Assembly: GCA_002406055.1 (NCBI GenBank)
Contig: DHMZ01000058.1
Location: forward strand, 249-13,901
Reading direction: 5' to 3'
Origin: Spirochaetales bacterium UBA4629
Lineage (GTDB): Bacteria; Spirochaetota; Spirochaetia; Sphaerochaetales; Sphaerochaetaceae
DNA length: 13,653 bases
The translations under genes were made by a program, and so were the position numbers. Within the stretch, counting starts at the first letter, position 1. The number at the start of each line of letters is the position of its first letter. The notes beneath the pieces are model-generated. The model was not told where the DNA came from. It saw only the letters and a list, made by a program, of their open reading frames with translations, and searched no databases. Positions 1 through 8,600 of the stretch are shown here, in pieces.

Positions 1-341
1 TCACACTCTCTATCTGGATCTTCAGCCTCTCCATTTAGTACAAATGTATTCTTTTTATCAATATCAATATGATTAAATAGATTGTTATTCATAAAGTATC
101 TGTAAGACTGATCATTGGTCGGTTTAATTGGATAGTATTCATCCAAATTAACTGTGGTACAGTCTTTAAAACTAACAGAACCTTCTTTGTTCATTTTGCA
201 TAGTTCTTTATATGTACCACATGGAGTACTTCCTGTAGCCAAACCTAAAACACAATTAGGCTTTTTTAAAACAACATCTCTAATTATCTCTGCAGCATTC
301 CGACTTAAATCAACGCTATTTTTAAAAACAATAAGTTTCAC
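1..341 (-). CDS. nagB: Glucosamine-6-phosphate deaminase, 5' part (C-terminus outside window)
   Basis: NagB converts glucosamine-6-phosphate to fructose-6-phosphate and ammonia in the cytosol, feeding amino sugars into glycolysis. I translated 113 residues by hand from a GTG start at 341-339. They begin MKLIVFKN and contain the phosphate-loop motif GLATGSTP (residues 33-40), the catalytic-region motif NLDEYYP (65-71, with D67 in the place of the family's catalytic base) and QSYRYFM (78-84). All three are NagB hallmarks and line up at the usual distance from the N-terminus. The start is supported by a good ribosome site, AAAGGAG (348-354), six bases upstream of GTG. The family is about 240-270 residues, so less than half is present and the remainder lies beyond base 1. 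It is divergent from the marR gene and has its own promoter. Confidence in the family is high. Confidence 0.93.
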   Translation of the reverse strand, partial: MKLIVFKNSVDLSRNAAEIIRDVVLKKPNCVLGLATGSTPCGTYKELCKMNKEGSVSFKDCTTVNLDEYYPIKPTNDQSYRYFMNNNLFNHIDIDKKNTFVLNGEAEDPDREC

Positions 342-361
342 GCTTTTCTCCTTTAAAAACG

Positions 362-394
362 ATTATATATTATTAAATTGAAATTAACTATCAA
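362..394 (-). promoter_or_regulatory. Putative sigma-70-type promoter of nagB
   Basis: Reading the minus strand, TTGATA (389-394) is followed after 16 bases by TAATAT (367-372). A perfect TATAAT lies at 362-367 but would give a 21-base spacer to the same -35. Either -10 would start transcription some 10-20 bases before the GTG, leaving room for the AAAGGAG ribosome site. Assigned by eye only. The stretch 395-495 between this promoter and the marR promoter is very AT-rich and shows nothing else I recognise. Confidence 0.5.
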
Positions 395-495
395 ATTTAT
401 GCACTAACTACTTGAAAACAATTTTTATAATAATTCAAAAAAATACTATCATATTTATTCATTTTTATGAAAAGAAAGATAAAGGAATACATATA

Positions 496-524
496 TTGAC
501 AAAAGTACGATTTAGTACTATTTT
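496..524 (+). promoter_or_regulatory. Promoter of the marR-MATE unit
   Basis: A perfect TTGACA -35 (496-501) is separated by 17 bases from TATTTT (519-524), a four-of-six match to the -10. Transcription would begin near 531, only about ten bases before the ATG at 542. No Shine-Dalgarno sequence lies in between, so the message would have a very short or no leader. The promoter is embedded in the dyad at 504-541. Confidence 0.6.
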
Positions 525-541
525 TAGTATGAAATCGTACT
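504..541 (+). promoter_or_regulatory. Inverted-repeat operator overlapping marR promoter and start
   Basis: AGTACGATTT (504-513) is repeated as its exact reverse complement AAATCGTACT (532-541), 18 bases apart, ending at the base before the marR ATG. The interval contains two further related elements, the palindrome TAGTACTA (513-520) and AGTAT (526-530). The dyad covers the spacer and -10 of the marR promoter. MarR-family repressors commonly bind such dyads at their own promoters, so autorepression is the natural inference; this specific binding is not shown by the sequence. Confidence 0.6.
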
Positions 542-997
542 ATGTCTAATAAATCTAAATCATTTACTCGCTTTAATATCGTTAACTGGGAGATAGATAA
601 TCTCTATCACGCTATAGCACTAAAATTTGGATTGTCAGATAGTGCTATGAATATTCTATACATACTTTCATACGAAAATGGGAAAGCCCCACTTTCTTTT
701 ATTTGTCGTTATTCGGGACTACAAAAGCAAACAGTTAATTCTGCATTAAGGAAACTCGAAGACGAAGGCTTGATTAAATTAGAATCAATAAATGGCAAAG
801 AAAAGAGTGTTCTTTTAACAGAAAAAGGGAAAGAAAAGGCTAAATGTACAGTTGATCATTTAATAGAATGGGAAAACGACATCATCACATCTTTTGATGA
901 AAAGGATTTTTCTCTCCTTTTATCAATGAATGAAAAATATCTAAACCAGCTAAAGAATCACCTAGCGCAATATATGGACGAAGAAAATGAAAATTGA
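542..997 (+). CDS. MarR-family winged-helix transcriptional regulator
   Basis: 151-residue cytosolic DNA-binding protein of typical MarR length. Residues about 35-110 give the winged helix-turn-helix: an N-terminal helix (DSAMNILYIL), the helix-turn-helix around PLSFICRYSGLQKQTVNSAL, then KLEDEGLIKL and the wing ESINGKEKSVLLTEKG. These are the conserved MarR core features; the flanking helices would form the dimer and ligand pocket. The start is fixed because an in-frame stop lies at 530-532 and the next in-frame ATG is inside the domain. No ribosome site precedes it. It overlaps the following MATE exporter by 11 bases, an arrangement like mepR-mepA of Staphylococcus, where the MarR protein represses itself and the exporter and is released by exported drugs. 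That role is an inference here; the ligand is unknown. Confidence 0.9.
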   Translation: MSNKSKSFTRFNIVNWEIDNLYHAIALKFGLSDSAMNILYILSYENGKAPLSFICRYSGLQKQTVNSALRKLEDEGLIKLESINGKEKSVLLTEKGKEKAKCTVDHLIEWENDIITSFDEKDFSLLLSMNEKYLNQLKNHLAQYMDEENEN

Positions 998-2321
998 AAT
1001 ATCTGATCACTTCACACTAAAGAAACTTTTAATATTTACATTTCCATCCATCTTGATGATGCTTTTTACCTCCATATATATCATTGCAGATGGATACTTC
1101 GTATCGAACTACGCAGGAAAGACAAGTCTTGCTGCCGTAAATTTTGCATACCCAGTTGTTATGATTATGGGTTGTATTGGCTTTATGTTTGGTACTGGAG
1201 GAAGTGCACTGATTTCTAAAAGGTTGGGAGAACAGAAGGAAAAAGAGGCTAATAACATCTTCTCAATGATTGTCATTGTTTCAATTGTGCTTGGCTTAAT
1301 ACTACAAGTCTTAGGCTTTATTTTTATGCCACAAATTGCATCACTAATGGGAGCAAAAGAAAAACTTTTGGAAGAGACAATAATCTATGGAAGAATTTTG
1401 CTCTCTACCCTAGTCTTCTATATCCTTCAGTATGAATTTCAATGCTTGATGGTTACTGCAGGTAAACCAAAGCTTGGTTTATATATAACAATACTTTCAG
1501 GACTTACAAATGTTTTCTTCGATTGGCTCTTTATCGCCATCCTTAAGTGGGGAATCGTTGGAGGTGCTATTGCGACATCAATGAGTCAAATAGCTGGTGG
1601 CCTTGTTCCTTTTATCTATTTTTGTAAGAAAAACAATGATGCTCTTATTCATATCTCATTCCGTTTCTCTTTGGATAAATCAAGCTTATTTAAGACAATA
1701 AGCAACGGATGCTCTGAATTCTTAGGCAATATATCATCATCCCTTGTTGGTGCTTTATATAATCTTCAACTATTAAAATATTTAGGAGAAGATGGCATTG
1801 CTGCCTATGGCGTAATAATGTATGTAAACATAATCTTCTTCTCTATCTTTATCGGTTACTCTGTAGGTGTTGCTCCTGTTATTAGTTACAACTATGGGGC
1901 AAAGAATAAAGTTGAATTAAAGAGCCTTGTTAGAACAAGCTTTGTAGTAATGACTGTTTCAGCTCTATTTATGTATGGCCTCGCTTGCATTTTAGCAATG
2001 CCACTGGCTCGTCTATTTGTTGGATACGATAAAGCTTTAACGCAGTTTACCTATTCAGCTTTTAACATTTTTGCACTTTCTTTTCTTTTCTGCGGATTTT
2101 CAGGATTCTCTTCTTCTCTCTTTACAGCTCTAAACAACGGGATTGTATCTGGAGTTTTATCTGTGTTGAGATTATTTGTTTTCCAAGCCCTCTGTGTAAT
2201 CATATTGCCACTTATTTTAGGTGCAGAAGGAATATGGTATGCAAACGTACTTGCTGAAGTATTGGCTTTAATCGTTTCTATTTTCTTTGTACTGAAAAAT
2301 AAGAATAGATATGGCTATTGA
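987..2321 (+). CDS. MATE-family multidrug/cation exporter (MepA-like context)
   Basis: 444-residue integral membrane protein of the usual MATE size (about 440-460, twelve membrane helices in two similar halves). Visible signs are the N-terminal segment LLIFTFPSILMMLFTSIYIIADGYFVSNYAG, the GTGGSALISKRLGEQ segment after helix 2, PKLGLYITILSGLTNVFFDWLFI in the first half, and YNYGAKNKVELKSL in the second half, equivalent to the first-half loop. MATE proteins expel cationic drugs and dyes using Na+ or H+ gradients; the substrate here is unknown. The ATG at 987 lies inside the marR gene (11-base overlap), so translation is probably coupled; only a weak purine run precedes it. Co-transcription with marR points to repression by it. 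No convincing terminator follows on the plus strand. Confidence 0.92.
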   Translation: MKIEISDHFTLKKLLIFTFPSILMMLFTSIYIIADGYFVSNYAGKTSLAAVNFAYPVVMIMGCIGFMFGTGGSALISKRLGEQKEKEANNIFSMIVIVSIVLGLILQVLGFIFMPQIASLMGAKEKLLEETIIYGRILLSTLVFYILQYEFQCLMVTAGKPKLGLYITILSGLTNVFFDWLFIAILKWGIVGGAIATSMSQIAGGLVPFIYFCKKNNDALIHISFRFSLDKSSLFKTISNGCSEFLGNISSSLVGALYNLQLLKYLGEDGIAAYGVIMYVNIIFFSIFIGYSVGVAPVISYNYGAKNKVELKSLVRTSFVVMTVSALFMYGLACILAMPLARLFVGYDKALTQFTYSAFNIFALSFLFCGFSGFSSSLFTALNNGIVSGVLSVLRLFVFQALCVIILPLILGAEGIWYANVLAEVLALIVSIFFVLKNKNRYGY

Positions 2322-2370
2322 ATATAAGCCTAAGCGCTTCGAATTTCACTTGCTATTTATAGCAAATAGA

Positions 2371-2412
2371 ATTAAAAGAAAGAAAAATAAATGACCCTGT
2401 TTCGACAGGGCC
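2371..2412 (-). terminator. Rho-independent terminator of the glmM-galE operon
   Basis: On the minus strand GGCCCTGT pairs with ACAGGGTC (eight pairs including one G-U) around a CGAA loop (2393-2412). It is followed by an interrupted T-rich tract, ATTTATTTTTCTTTC. It lies about 20 bases after the galE stop. On the plus strand there is no T tract, so it is unlikely to terminate the MATE message efficiently. Confidence 0.8.
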
Positions 2413-2430
2413 ACATATCTCCATAGTTAC

Positions 2431-3465
2431 TCAATCATCAAATCCGTTAGGATTGTTTTTCTGCCACTTCCAAGAAGAAGCACACATATCATGTAAGTTC
2501 TTTTCGGCCTTCCATCCAAGTTCTTTCTCTGCTTTCTTAGGAGAAGAATAACAAGTTGCGATATCGCCGAGTCTGCGTGGCTTTATAACATATGGAATCT
2601 TTACACCACTAGCCTCTTCAAAAGCTTTAACAACATCTAGGACAGAATAACCAACACCTGTTCCAAGGTTATAGATTGATACACCGCTATTGTTCTCAAT
2701 TGCTTTAAGAGCCTTTACATGGCCTTTAGCAAGGTCTACAACATGAATATAGTCTCTTACGCCAGTTCCATCATGAGTTGGGTAATCATTACCAAATACA
2801 TTCAAATGATCAAGTTTACCAACAGCAACCTGAGTAATATAAGGCATAAGGTTATTTGGAATACCATTTGGATTCTCTCCAATTAATCCACTAGAGTGTG
2901 CACCAATTGGATTGAAGTATCTTAAGAGAACTATATTCCATTTATTTTCTACATTATTCTTAACGTCCGCAGTATGTAAGCTAATTAGAATATCTTCGAG
3001 CATGCTCTTAGTCTGGCCATATGGATTTGTACATTGACCTTTTGGACAGTTTTCTGTGATAGGAATCTCTTTTGGATCTCCATATACAGTAGCAGAAGAT
3101 GAGAATATTAGGTTCTTAACATTATGCTTTCTCATTACGTCAACAAGAACTAGTGTTCCGTAGATGTTGTTTTCATAGTATTCCCATGGCTTAAGAACAG
3201 ATTCTCCTACTGCTTTTAACCCTGCAAAATGAATACAAGCATCAATTTGGTTTTCGCTAAAGACCTTCTCTAAACCTTCTCTATCTCTAATATCTGTTTG
3301 ATAAAATGGAATTGAAGAATTAGTAATCTCTTCTACTCTTTTTAGCGCCTTGATATTTGAGTTTGAAAGATTATCAAGTACGACAACACTGTGCCCCGCA
3401 TTTAAAAGCTCTATTACAGTATGTGAACCAATATATCCAACACCACCTGTTACTAGAATATTCAT
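2431..3465 (-). CDS. galE: UDP-glucose 4-epimerase
   Basis: GalE interconverts UDP-glucose and UDP-galactose (some members also UDP-GlcNAc/UDP-GalNAc) with tightly bound NAD. The 344-residue protein is of normal length (about 330-345). The Rossmann NAD loop GGVGYIG is at residues 7-13, SSSATVYGDP contains the catalytic Ser124, and the YxxxK pair is Tyr149/Lys153 in PYGQTK; these numbers match those of the E. coli enzyme. Further family signatures are RYFNPIGAHSSGLIGE and GTGVRDYIHVVDLA. It is the last gene of the operon: its ATG overlaps the glmM stop by four bases (ATGA), preceded by AAAGGAG, so the two are translationally coupled. The operon position next to glmM suggests supply of UDP-hexoses or UDP-N-acetylhexosamines for surface polysaccharide, but substrate preference cannot be read here. 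Confidence 0.95.
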   Translation of the reverse strand: MNILVTGGVGYIGSHTVIELLNAGHSVVVLDNLSNSNIKALKRVEEITNSSIPFYQTDIRDREGLEKVFSENQIDACIHFAGLKAVGESVLKPWEYYENNIYGTLVLVDVMRKHNVKNLIFSSSATVYGDPKEIPITENCPKGQCTNPYGQTKSMLEDILISLHTADVKNNVENKWNIVLLRYFNPIGAHSSGLIGENPNGIPNNLMPYITQVAVGKLDHLNVFGNDYPTHDGTGVRDYIHVVDLAKGHVKALKAIENNSGVSIYNLGTGVGYSVLDVVKAFEEASGVKIPYVIKPRRLGDIATCYSSPKKAEKELGWKAEKNLHDMCASSWKWQKNNPNGFDD

Positions 3466-4832
3466 TTTCTTACTCCTTTAAAGTATCCTTTGTCTCTAAG
3501 CTCTTGAACAATTCTTTCTACAGCATTCTCTGCGTCCTTTTGCTTCTCGGCTTCGCTCATAACTCTAATTACAGGCTCAGTTCCGCTAGGGCGAACTAAG
3601 ACACGACCTTTGTCTCCTAAAGAAAGTTTTACTTCATCAATCTTTCTCTTAATATCATCATCACTCATTACAGCATCCTTATCTGATATGACAACATTTA
3701 CTAAGTATTGAGGATAATCTCTCATATCTTGAGAAAGTTCAAGGAGTGTCTTTCCTGTCTTAACCATTATTTCAGAGAGGACAAGAGATGTAAGGATTCC
3801 ATCTCCAGTATTAAGATACTTACTCATGATTATATGGCCAGACTGTTCTCCTCCTATGATATTATTATGCTCAATCATATATTCATGAACAAATCTATCT
3901 CCGACCTTTGTCTGGACATAATCAATACCCTTTCTCTCGAGTGCTTTATATAGCCCCATATTTGACATTACAGTTGTAACAACAGTATTAGTATCTAATT
4001 CACCTTGATCTTTTAAGTAAGAAGCATAGATATACATAATTCTATCGCCATTGATGACAGCGCCTGTTTTATCGACAGCTATACATCTATCACTATCACC
4101 ATCGAAGGCAAAAGCAACATCGTACTTACCTTCTCTCATTATCTTTTGTAAGCCTTCTATATGTGTGGATCCAGCATTCTTGTTGATATTTGTTCCATCT
4201 GGTGTATTGTTAATAACATCTACATTAGCACCAAGACGTTTAAAAACTGTTGGAGCTAAGTTATAAGATGCACCATTTGCTGTATCAAGTAAGATGTGTA
4301 GAGAAGATAGTGGAGTATTCACACAGGTTGTTAAGAACCCTGAATACATGATTCTAGCATCCATGTAGTCAATAACTTTTCCAATACGGTCTCTCGTTGC
4401 AAGAGGAATATCATCTTTAAGAGTATCACGTTCCATGTACTCTTCGACCATATCTAAAAAGCTATCATTCATCTTTTCGCCTAGAGAAGAGAATAGCTTT
4501 ATTCCATTTTCGTAATAAGGATTATGCGATGCACTAATCATTATTCCACAATCAAAGAACTGTGTTCTCGTTATGTAAGAAACACTTGGTGTTGTTGTTA
4601 CATGCATGTTATATGCATCGCATCCGCTTGCTGCAATTCCAGCAAGAAGTGCGTACTCTAACATATAACAGCTTAATCTAGTATCCTTTCCAACAAGAAT
4701 TTTTGAGCAATGAGGACCTCTATCCTTAGAGTAGTACCAACCTAAAAAACGTCCAATCTTGTAGGCATGATTGATAGTCAAACTTACATTAGATTCACCT
4801 CTAAAACCATCTGTTCCAAAATACTTAGGCAT
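3462..4832 (-). CDS. glmM: Phosphoglucosamine mutase
   Basis: GlmM converts glucosamine-6-phosphate to glucosamine-1-phosphate on the way to UDP-GlcNAc and peptidoglycan. The 456-residue protein is close to the family's 445-450. It starts KYFGTDGFRG. The phosphoserine loop ISASHNPYYENG holds the catalytic Ser102, the metal loop DGDSDR is at 244-249 (GlmM usually has DGDGDR), the sugar-binding loop GEQSGH is at 328-333, and the phosphate-binding loop RPSGTEP is at 414-420. An AAGGAGG ribosome site precedes the ATG. It overlaps the upstream beta-helix gene by eight bases and galE by four. A related phosphomannomutase/phosphoglucomutase is the main alternative; the N-terminal FGTDGFRG and the neighbour with GlmU-like residues favour GlmM. 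Confidence 0.92.
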   Translation of the reverse strand: MPKYFGTDGFRGESNVSLTINHAYKIGRFLGWYYSKDRGPHCSKILVGKDTRLSCYMLEYALLAGIAASGCDAYNMHVTTTPSVSYITRTQFFDCGIMISASHNPYYENGIKLFSSLGEKMNDSFLDMVEEYMERDTLKDDIPLATRDRIGKVIDYMDARIMYSGFLTTCVNTPLSSLHILLDTANGASYNLAPTVFKRLGANVDVINNTPDGTNINKNAGSTHIEGLQKIMREGKYDVAFAFDGDSDRCIAVDKTGAVINGDRIMYIYASYLKDQGELDTNTVVTTVMSNMGLYKALERKGIDYVQTKVGDRFVHEYMIEHNNIIGGEQSGHIIMSKYLNTGDGILTSLVLSEIMVKTGKTLLELSQDMRDYPQYLVNVVISDKDAVMSDDDIKRKIDEVKLSLGDKGRVLVRPSGTEPVIRVMSEAEKQKDAENAVERIVQELRDKGYFKGVRK

Positions 4833-5499
4833 TTCTCTCCTCCTTTTTTACGATACATCCTTCATTTTTAAAGATTGAATAAGAAGGAACAACACCTCTA
4901 ACACGGCTAAGAGGATAAATATTAGAGTGTGGACCGATAACACTTCCAGGGCACAATACTGAATTACAACCAACCTCTACCCAATCGCCTAAGAAAGCAC
5001 CAACTTTCTTTGTCTTTGTTTCAATCTTTTCGCCACTATATCTATCATAGATAACAACCAGAGTTTTATCTGACTTAACATTACTTGTTAAGCTTCCAGC
5101 TCCCATATGTGATTTATAGCCAAGAATTGAGTCACCTACATAATTGTAGTGTGGAACCTGAACAGAGTCAGAGATAATAACATTTTTAAGCTCTACAGAG
5201 TTACCAATTACACATCCTTCTCCAACTAGTGCGCTAGAACGAATAAAAGCACAATGTCTTACCTCTGTATCTTTTCCAATAATACACGGACCTCCAATAA
5301 AAGCAGTAGGTGCAACCTTAGCTGTTTTATGAATCCAAACATCTTCCCCTCTTTTAATATAATCATCTCCAAGAGTAAGTCCTAAAGAGAGAATAAAACT
5401 CTTAATTGAAGAGAGCACCTCCCAAGGGTACGTAAAAGAATGAATAAGGCTCGATGCAAGAGAATGACCCTCTTCATATAAATCAAATGTCGTATACAT
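4825..5499 (-). CDS. GlmU-like left-handed beta-helix acyltransferase (no uridylyltransferase domain)
   Basis: 224 residues from the ATG at 5499-5497. After about 50 residues of N-terminal helix-like sequence, hexapeptide repeats of a left-handed beta helix run from about 52 to 205 (for example VWIHKTAKVAPTAFIGGP and SVLCPGSVIGPHSNI). The middle resembles the acetyltransferase half of GlmU: VELKN (102-106), HYNYVGD (117-123, with His and Tyr where GlmU has its catalytic His and active-site Tyr) and GAGSLTSN (133-140). GlmU acetylates glucosamine-1-phosphate, exactly the product of the next gene, glmM. The nucleotidyltransferase half is absent, so a separate enzyme would have to add UMP. Such short proteins are often named UDP-GlcNAc pyrophosphorylase, which the visible domain does not support. 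A TTG five codons upstream is open, but GGGGG (5508-5512) sits eight bases before this ATG, so I chose the ATG. Confidence 0.8.
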   Translation of the reverse strand: MYTTFDLYEEGHSLASSLIHSFTYPWEVLSSIKSFILSLGLTLGDDYIKRGEDVWIHKTAKVAPTAFIGGPCIIGKDTEVRHCAFIRSSALVGEGCVIGNSVELKNVIISDSVQVPHYNYVGDSILGYKSHMGAGSLTSNVKSDKTLVVIYDRYSGEKIETKTKKVGAFLGDWVEVGCNSVLCPGSVIGPHSNIYPLSRVRGVVPSYSIFKNEGCIVKKEERNA

Positions 5500-5532
5500 A
5501 AATATATCCCCCAACTAAACTAGTTATACAGA

Positions 5533-5561
5533 AAGATACCATAACTGAACTAGATTCTCAA
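5533..5561 (-). promoter_or_regulatory. Promoter of the acyltransferase-glmM-galE operon
   Basis: On the minus strand TTGAGA (5556-5561) and TATCTT (5533-5538) are spaced by 17 bases. The predicted start near 5526 leaves a leader of some 26 bases containing the GGGGG ribosome site. Chosen by eye; the -35 matches five of six and the -10 four of six. Confidence 0.55.
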
Positions 5562-5629
5562 CTTTTCGCACTTATCTTTAACTTAGTTTTAACCCTCAAA
5601 ATAATTAAAAGGCAACATGCAAAAAAAAC

Positions 5630-5666
5630 AGTATCATATAGAATTTGTTTTTCAATAAATGATACT
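5630..5666 (+). promoter_or_regulatory. Dyad upstream of the SNF2 gene, possible operator
   Basis: AGTATCAT (5630-5637) is repeated as its exact reverse complement ATGATACT (5659-5666), separated by 21 bases. It ends eleven bases before the SNF2-gene ATG. It lies just outside the predicted promoter of the divergent operon. With its long AT-rich spacer it looks more like a protein-binding dyad than a terminator. Candidate promoter elements for the plus strand here (TTGTTT at 5645-5650, TATTAA at 5666-5671) are weak. Confidence 0.4.
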
Positions 5667-5677
5667 ATTAACAACGT

Positions 5678-8600
5678 ATGTTAGATTGGCAAGGTTTATT
5701 TTCACCAAATATCTTAGAAAAAGCACGTATATTAGTAAGAAATAAAGCAGTAAAAGACATAAGAGAAAGAAATGACTTTCATTTTGCAGATGTAAGTGAT
5801 GACGGAACCAAGTATTTTGTATCTTTTTTTATTAGAAATGACAAATTAGTTTTCCCCAATTGTGCTTGTAAAGAAGCAAAAGCAAATAATGGAAAATGTA
5901 GGCACGTTGCGGCACTTCTTTTTTCTCTTAAGAAGAGCGAAATATATACAGAGAACGATATAAATAAGTATGTAACACTAGAATTTCAAGATGATGGAAA
6001 TCCTCACTATTTATCATTCAAAGACTCGCTAAACATCTATAAGCCATTCAAATCTACCTACGATAAAGCTTTGTCAATTATAGAAGATGAAGACATAAAA
6101 GAAGAATATACAATTCAGATTCTTGGCCACAAAAAATATCTTACCTATTCTGTTTATATTGAAGATGAATACAATAGTCATAATGTAAGTATTGATTTAG
6201 GTTCTAATGGTATAACCTCATTCTCTTGCAAGATTAAAGATTATTGGGATTATGACTACGGCTACCCTGAAGAATTATGCAATAAGAGAATTCCAAATGA
6301 CTTAGGTATAATAGATTTATGCGAGCATAAAACTGTAGCTCTCATTCTTCTTATTAGATTCCTAGAAAAAAATAGAGATATAATAGATTTCTCTGATGAA
6401 AAAGCATTAGATCTAATTAAAAATTTTAAAAAAGAGAGACAACTATTAAATAAGCTAGTAAAAAAATCAGATGAAGAGCTTGTAGATATTGAGCCTCTCA
6501 TTGAAGAAATTCCAGGCTATTATGGCAATGAGTGTCTTCTTTCACTAAAACTTGTTACAGAAAACGGCAAACGTTACAAAATAAGAAGCATTGAAAAGTT
6601 TAATGATTGCGTTCGAAATGAAGTTACATACACTGTTGGAAATAAGGATATCGATTTTTCTACAGCAAAACTTACAGAAAGAGCACAAAAGGTAATTGAG
6701 CTTATAAATGAAGCTGAGCTTTCGCTTTTATACCTACAACAAAGAATGGGTTATCAAAACTATGAAAAACTAAAAGATACAATCTCTATAGAAGATAATA
6801 TTGATAACTTCTATAAAATAATGAACAAAACAACTGTTCTTTATAATGGTGTTCCCCTTCTAGGCTTTAGAGAAGCAGAACCATCCTTTTCATTAAAGAT
6901 TGACGAAAAGAAAAACGAAGGCAAGCTTATTGCTATTACTGTTAGTGGTATAATCCTAGGACGCTTTAAAACTAGAAATTATATATATTGGTTTAAGGAT
7001 GGATATTTAAATAGAGCAGAAAAGAGAAAGCTAGGATCGGCTATTTCTCTTATAGATATTTCTGATATAGATGGCCATTTCTCTTTCGATGTAGGTCTAG
7101 GGCTTATTGATAATTTTTATCAAAGAGTATTGCCTGATTTTAGACGTTATGGACATGTTGAAGACAGTGTTTACGAAAGTATTGAAAACAGGCTACAAGA
7201 ACCACCTGTTGCTGTTTTCTATCTTGATATCGAAAATAAAAGAATTACATGTATAGCAAAACTAAAAATTGGCGAGGAGGAGAAACAAATTACCCCTCTC
7301 AATTACTACTATAACAGAAATGCTTATAACTCCAAATACAAAGATTTTGAAGATGAAATAAATGAAAGCCTGTCTCTTATCTTTCTAGGGCTTTTTGATG
7401 ACAATGGGAAATGGTTTGTTAGAGACAATGATGAAAGTGTATACAGCTTTGTCCATTCTGGCTTAAATAACTTAATGGAATTAGGTGTAGTCAATGTCTC
7501 TGAAGCTTTTAAACGCATTGTTGTAAAAAAGATGCCCCCTGTTTCTTCATTTGTTGACATTGACGAAAAAGATGACTCTATACTTAATTTTAATCTAGAT
7601 ACATACGGCCTCTCACTCGAAGAACTTGTTGAAATACTAAATTCATACAAAAATAAGAAAAAATTCTATCGATTAAAGAATGGAGATTTCATTTCTCTAG
7701 AAGAAGAAAATCTCGACTCATTAAAAGACCTATTTCTCTCTTCAGGAATTTCAATTAAGGATTTTGTTAATGGAAAAATGCATATTCCTTTATATAGAGC
7801 ATTGTACTTAGACCAAATTCTTAACGGACAAAATGGAATAAACTATTCAGCTGGACAAAAATATAGACGCCTCATTAAAGAGTTTAAAACAATTAATGAA
7901 TCAGATTTTGAAGTTCCAAAGAGATTGGGAAACACTCTTAGACAATATCAAAAAGATGGATTTAGATGGCTACGTGTTTTATATGAACATGGTTTTGGTG
8001 GAATTCTTGCAGATGACATGGGACTAGGAAAAACAATTCAAACACTCTCATTTCTCTTATCACTAAAAGAAGAACAGAAAGAGCTATCAACACTAATTGT
8101 TACGCCATCCTCTCTTGTCTTTAATTGGAAGTCTGAAATACAAAAGTTTACGCCTGAACTACGTGCTCAAACTGTTGTTGGTACAGCAAAAGAAAGAGAA
8201 AGAATTATTAATAATCACTCAAACTATGATATCTTGATTACAAGCTACGACCTTCTAAAACGAGATATCTCTCTATATGAGGGAGTCAAATTTGACATCG
8301 AAATAATTGATGAAGCTCAATTTATAAAAAATCATAACACCTCTCAGGCAAAGACAGTTAGAGCTATTAATAGCACTCACCGCTTTGCTCTTACTGGTAC
8401 CCCTATTGAAAACAGATTAAGTGAATTGTGGTCAATATTTGAATATCTAATGCCAGGGTTCTTATTTAATCAAGAGAGTTTCAAGCGATTGATTAGTAAC
8501 CCTATTGAAAAGAATGGCGATAAAGAAGCTTTTTCTACACTTAAATGCCTTACTGGACCTTTTATTCTTAGACGAGTAAAAACAGATGTTCTTAAAGAGT

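Noticed and set aside
2332..2369. Palindrome AAGCGCTT and hairpin TGCTATTTATAGCA after the MATE gene
   Set aside because: Short, AT-rich stems with no T tract on the plus strand; not convincing as a terminator for the marR-MATE message.
5500..5514. TTG start five codons upstream for the beta-helix acyltransferase
   Set aside because: The only good ribosome site, GGGGG at 5508-5512, would lie inside that extension; it is well placed for the ATG at 5499.
3462..5514. Capsule or O-antigen gene cluster
   Set aside because: Only precursor-supply genes are present; there are no glycosyltransferases, polymerase or flippase in the window, and the MATE proteins are not Wzx-like.
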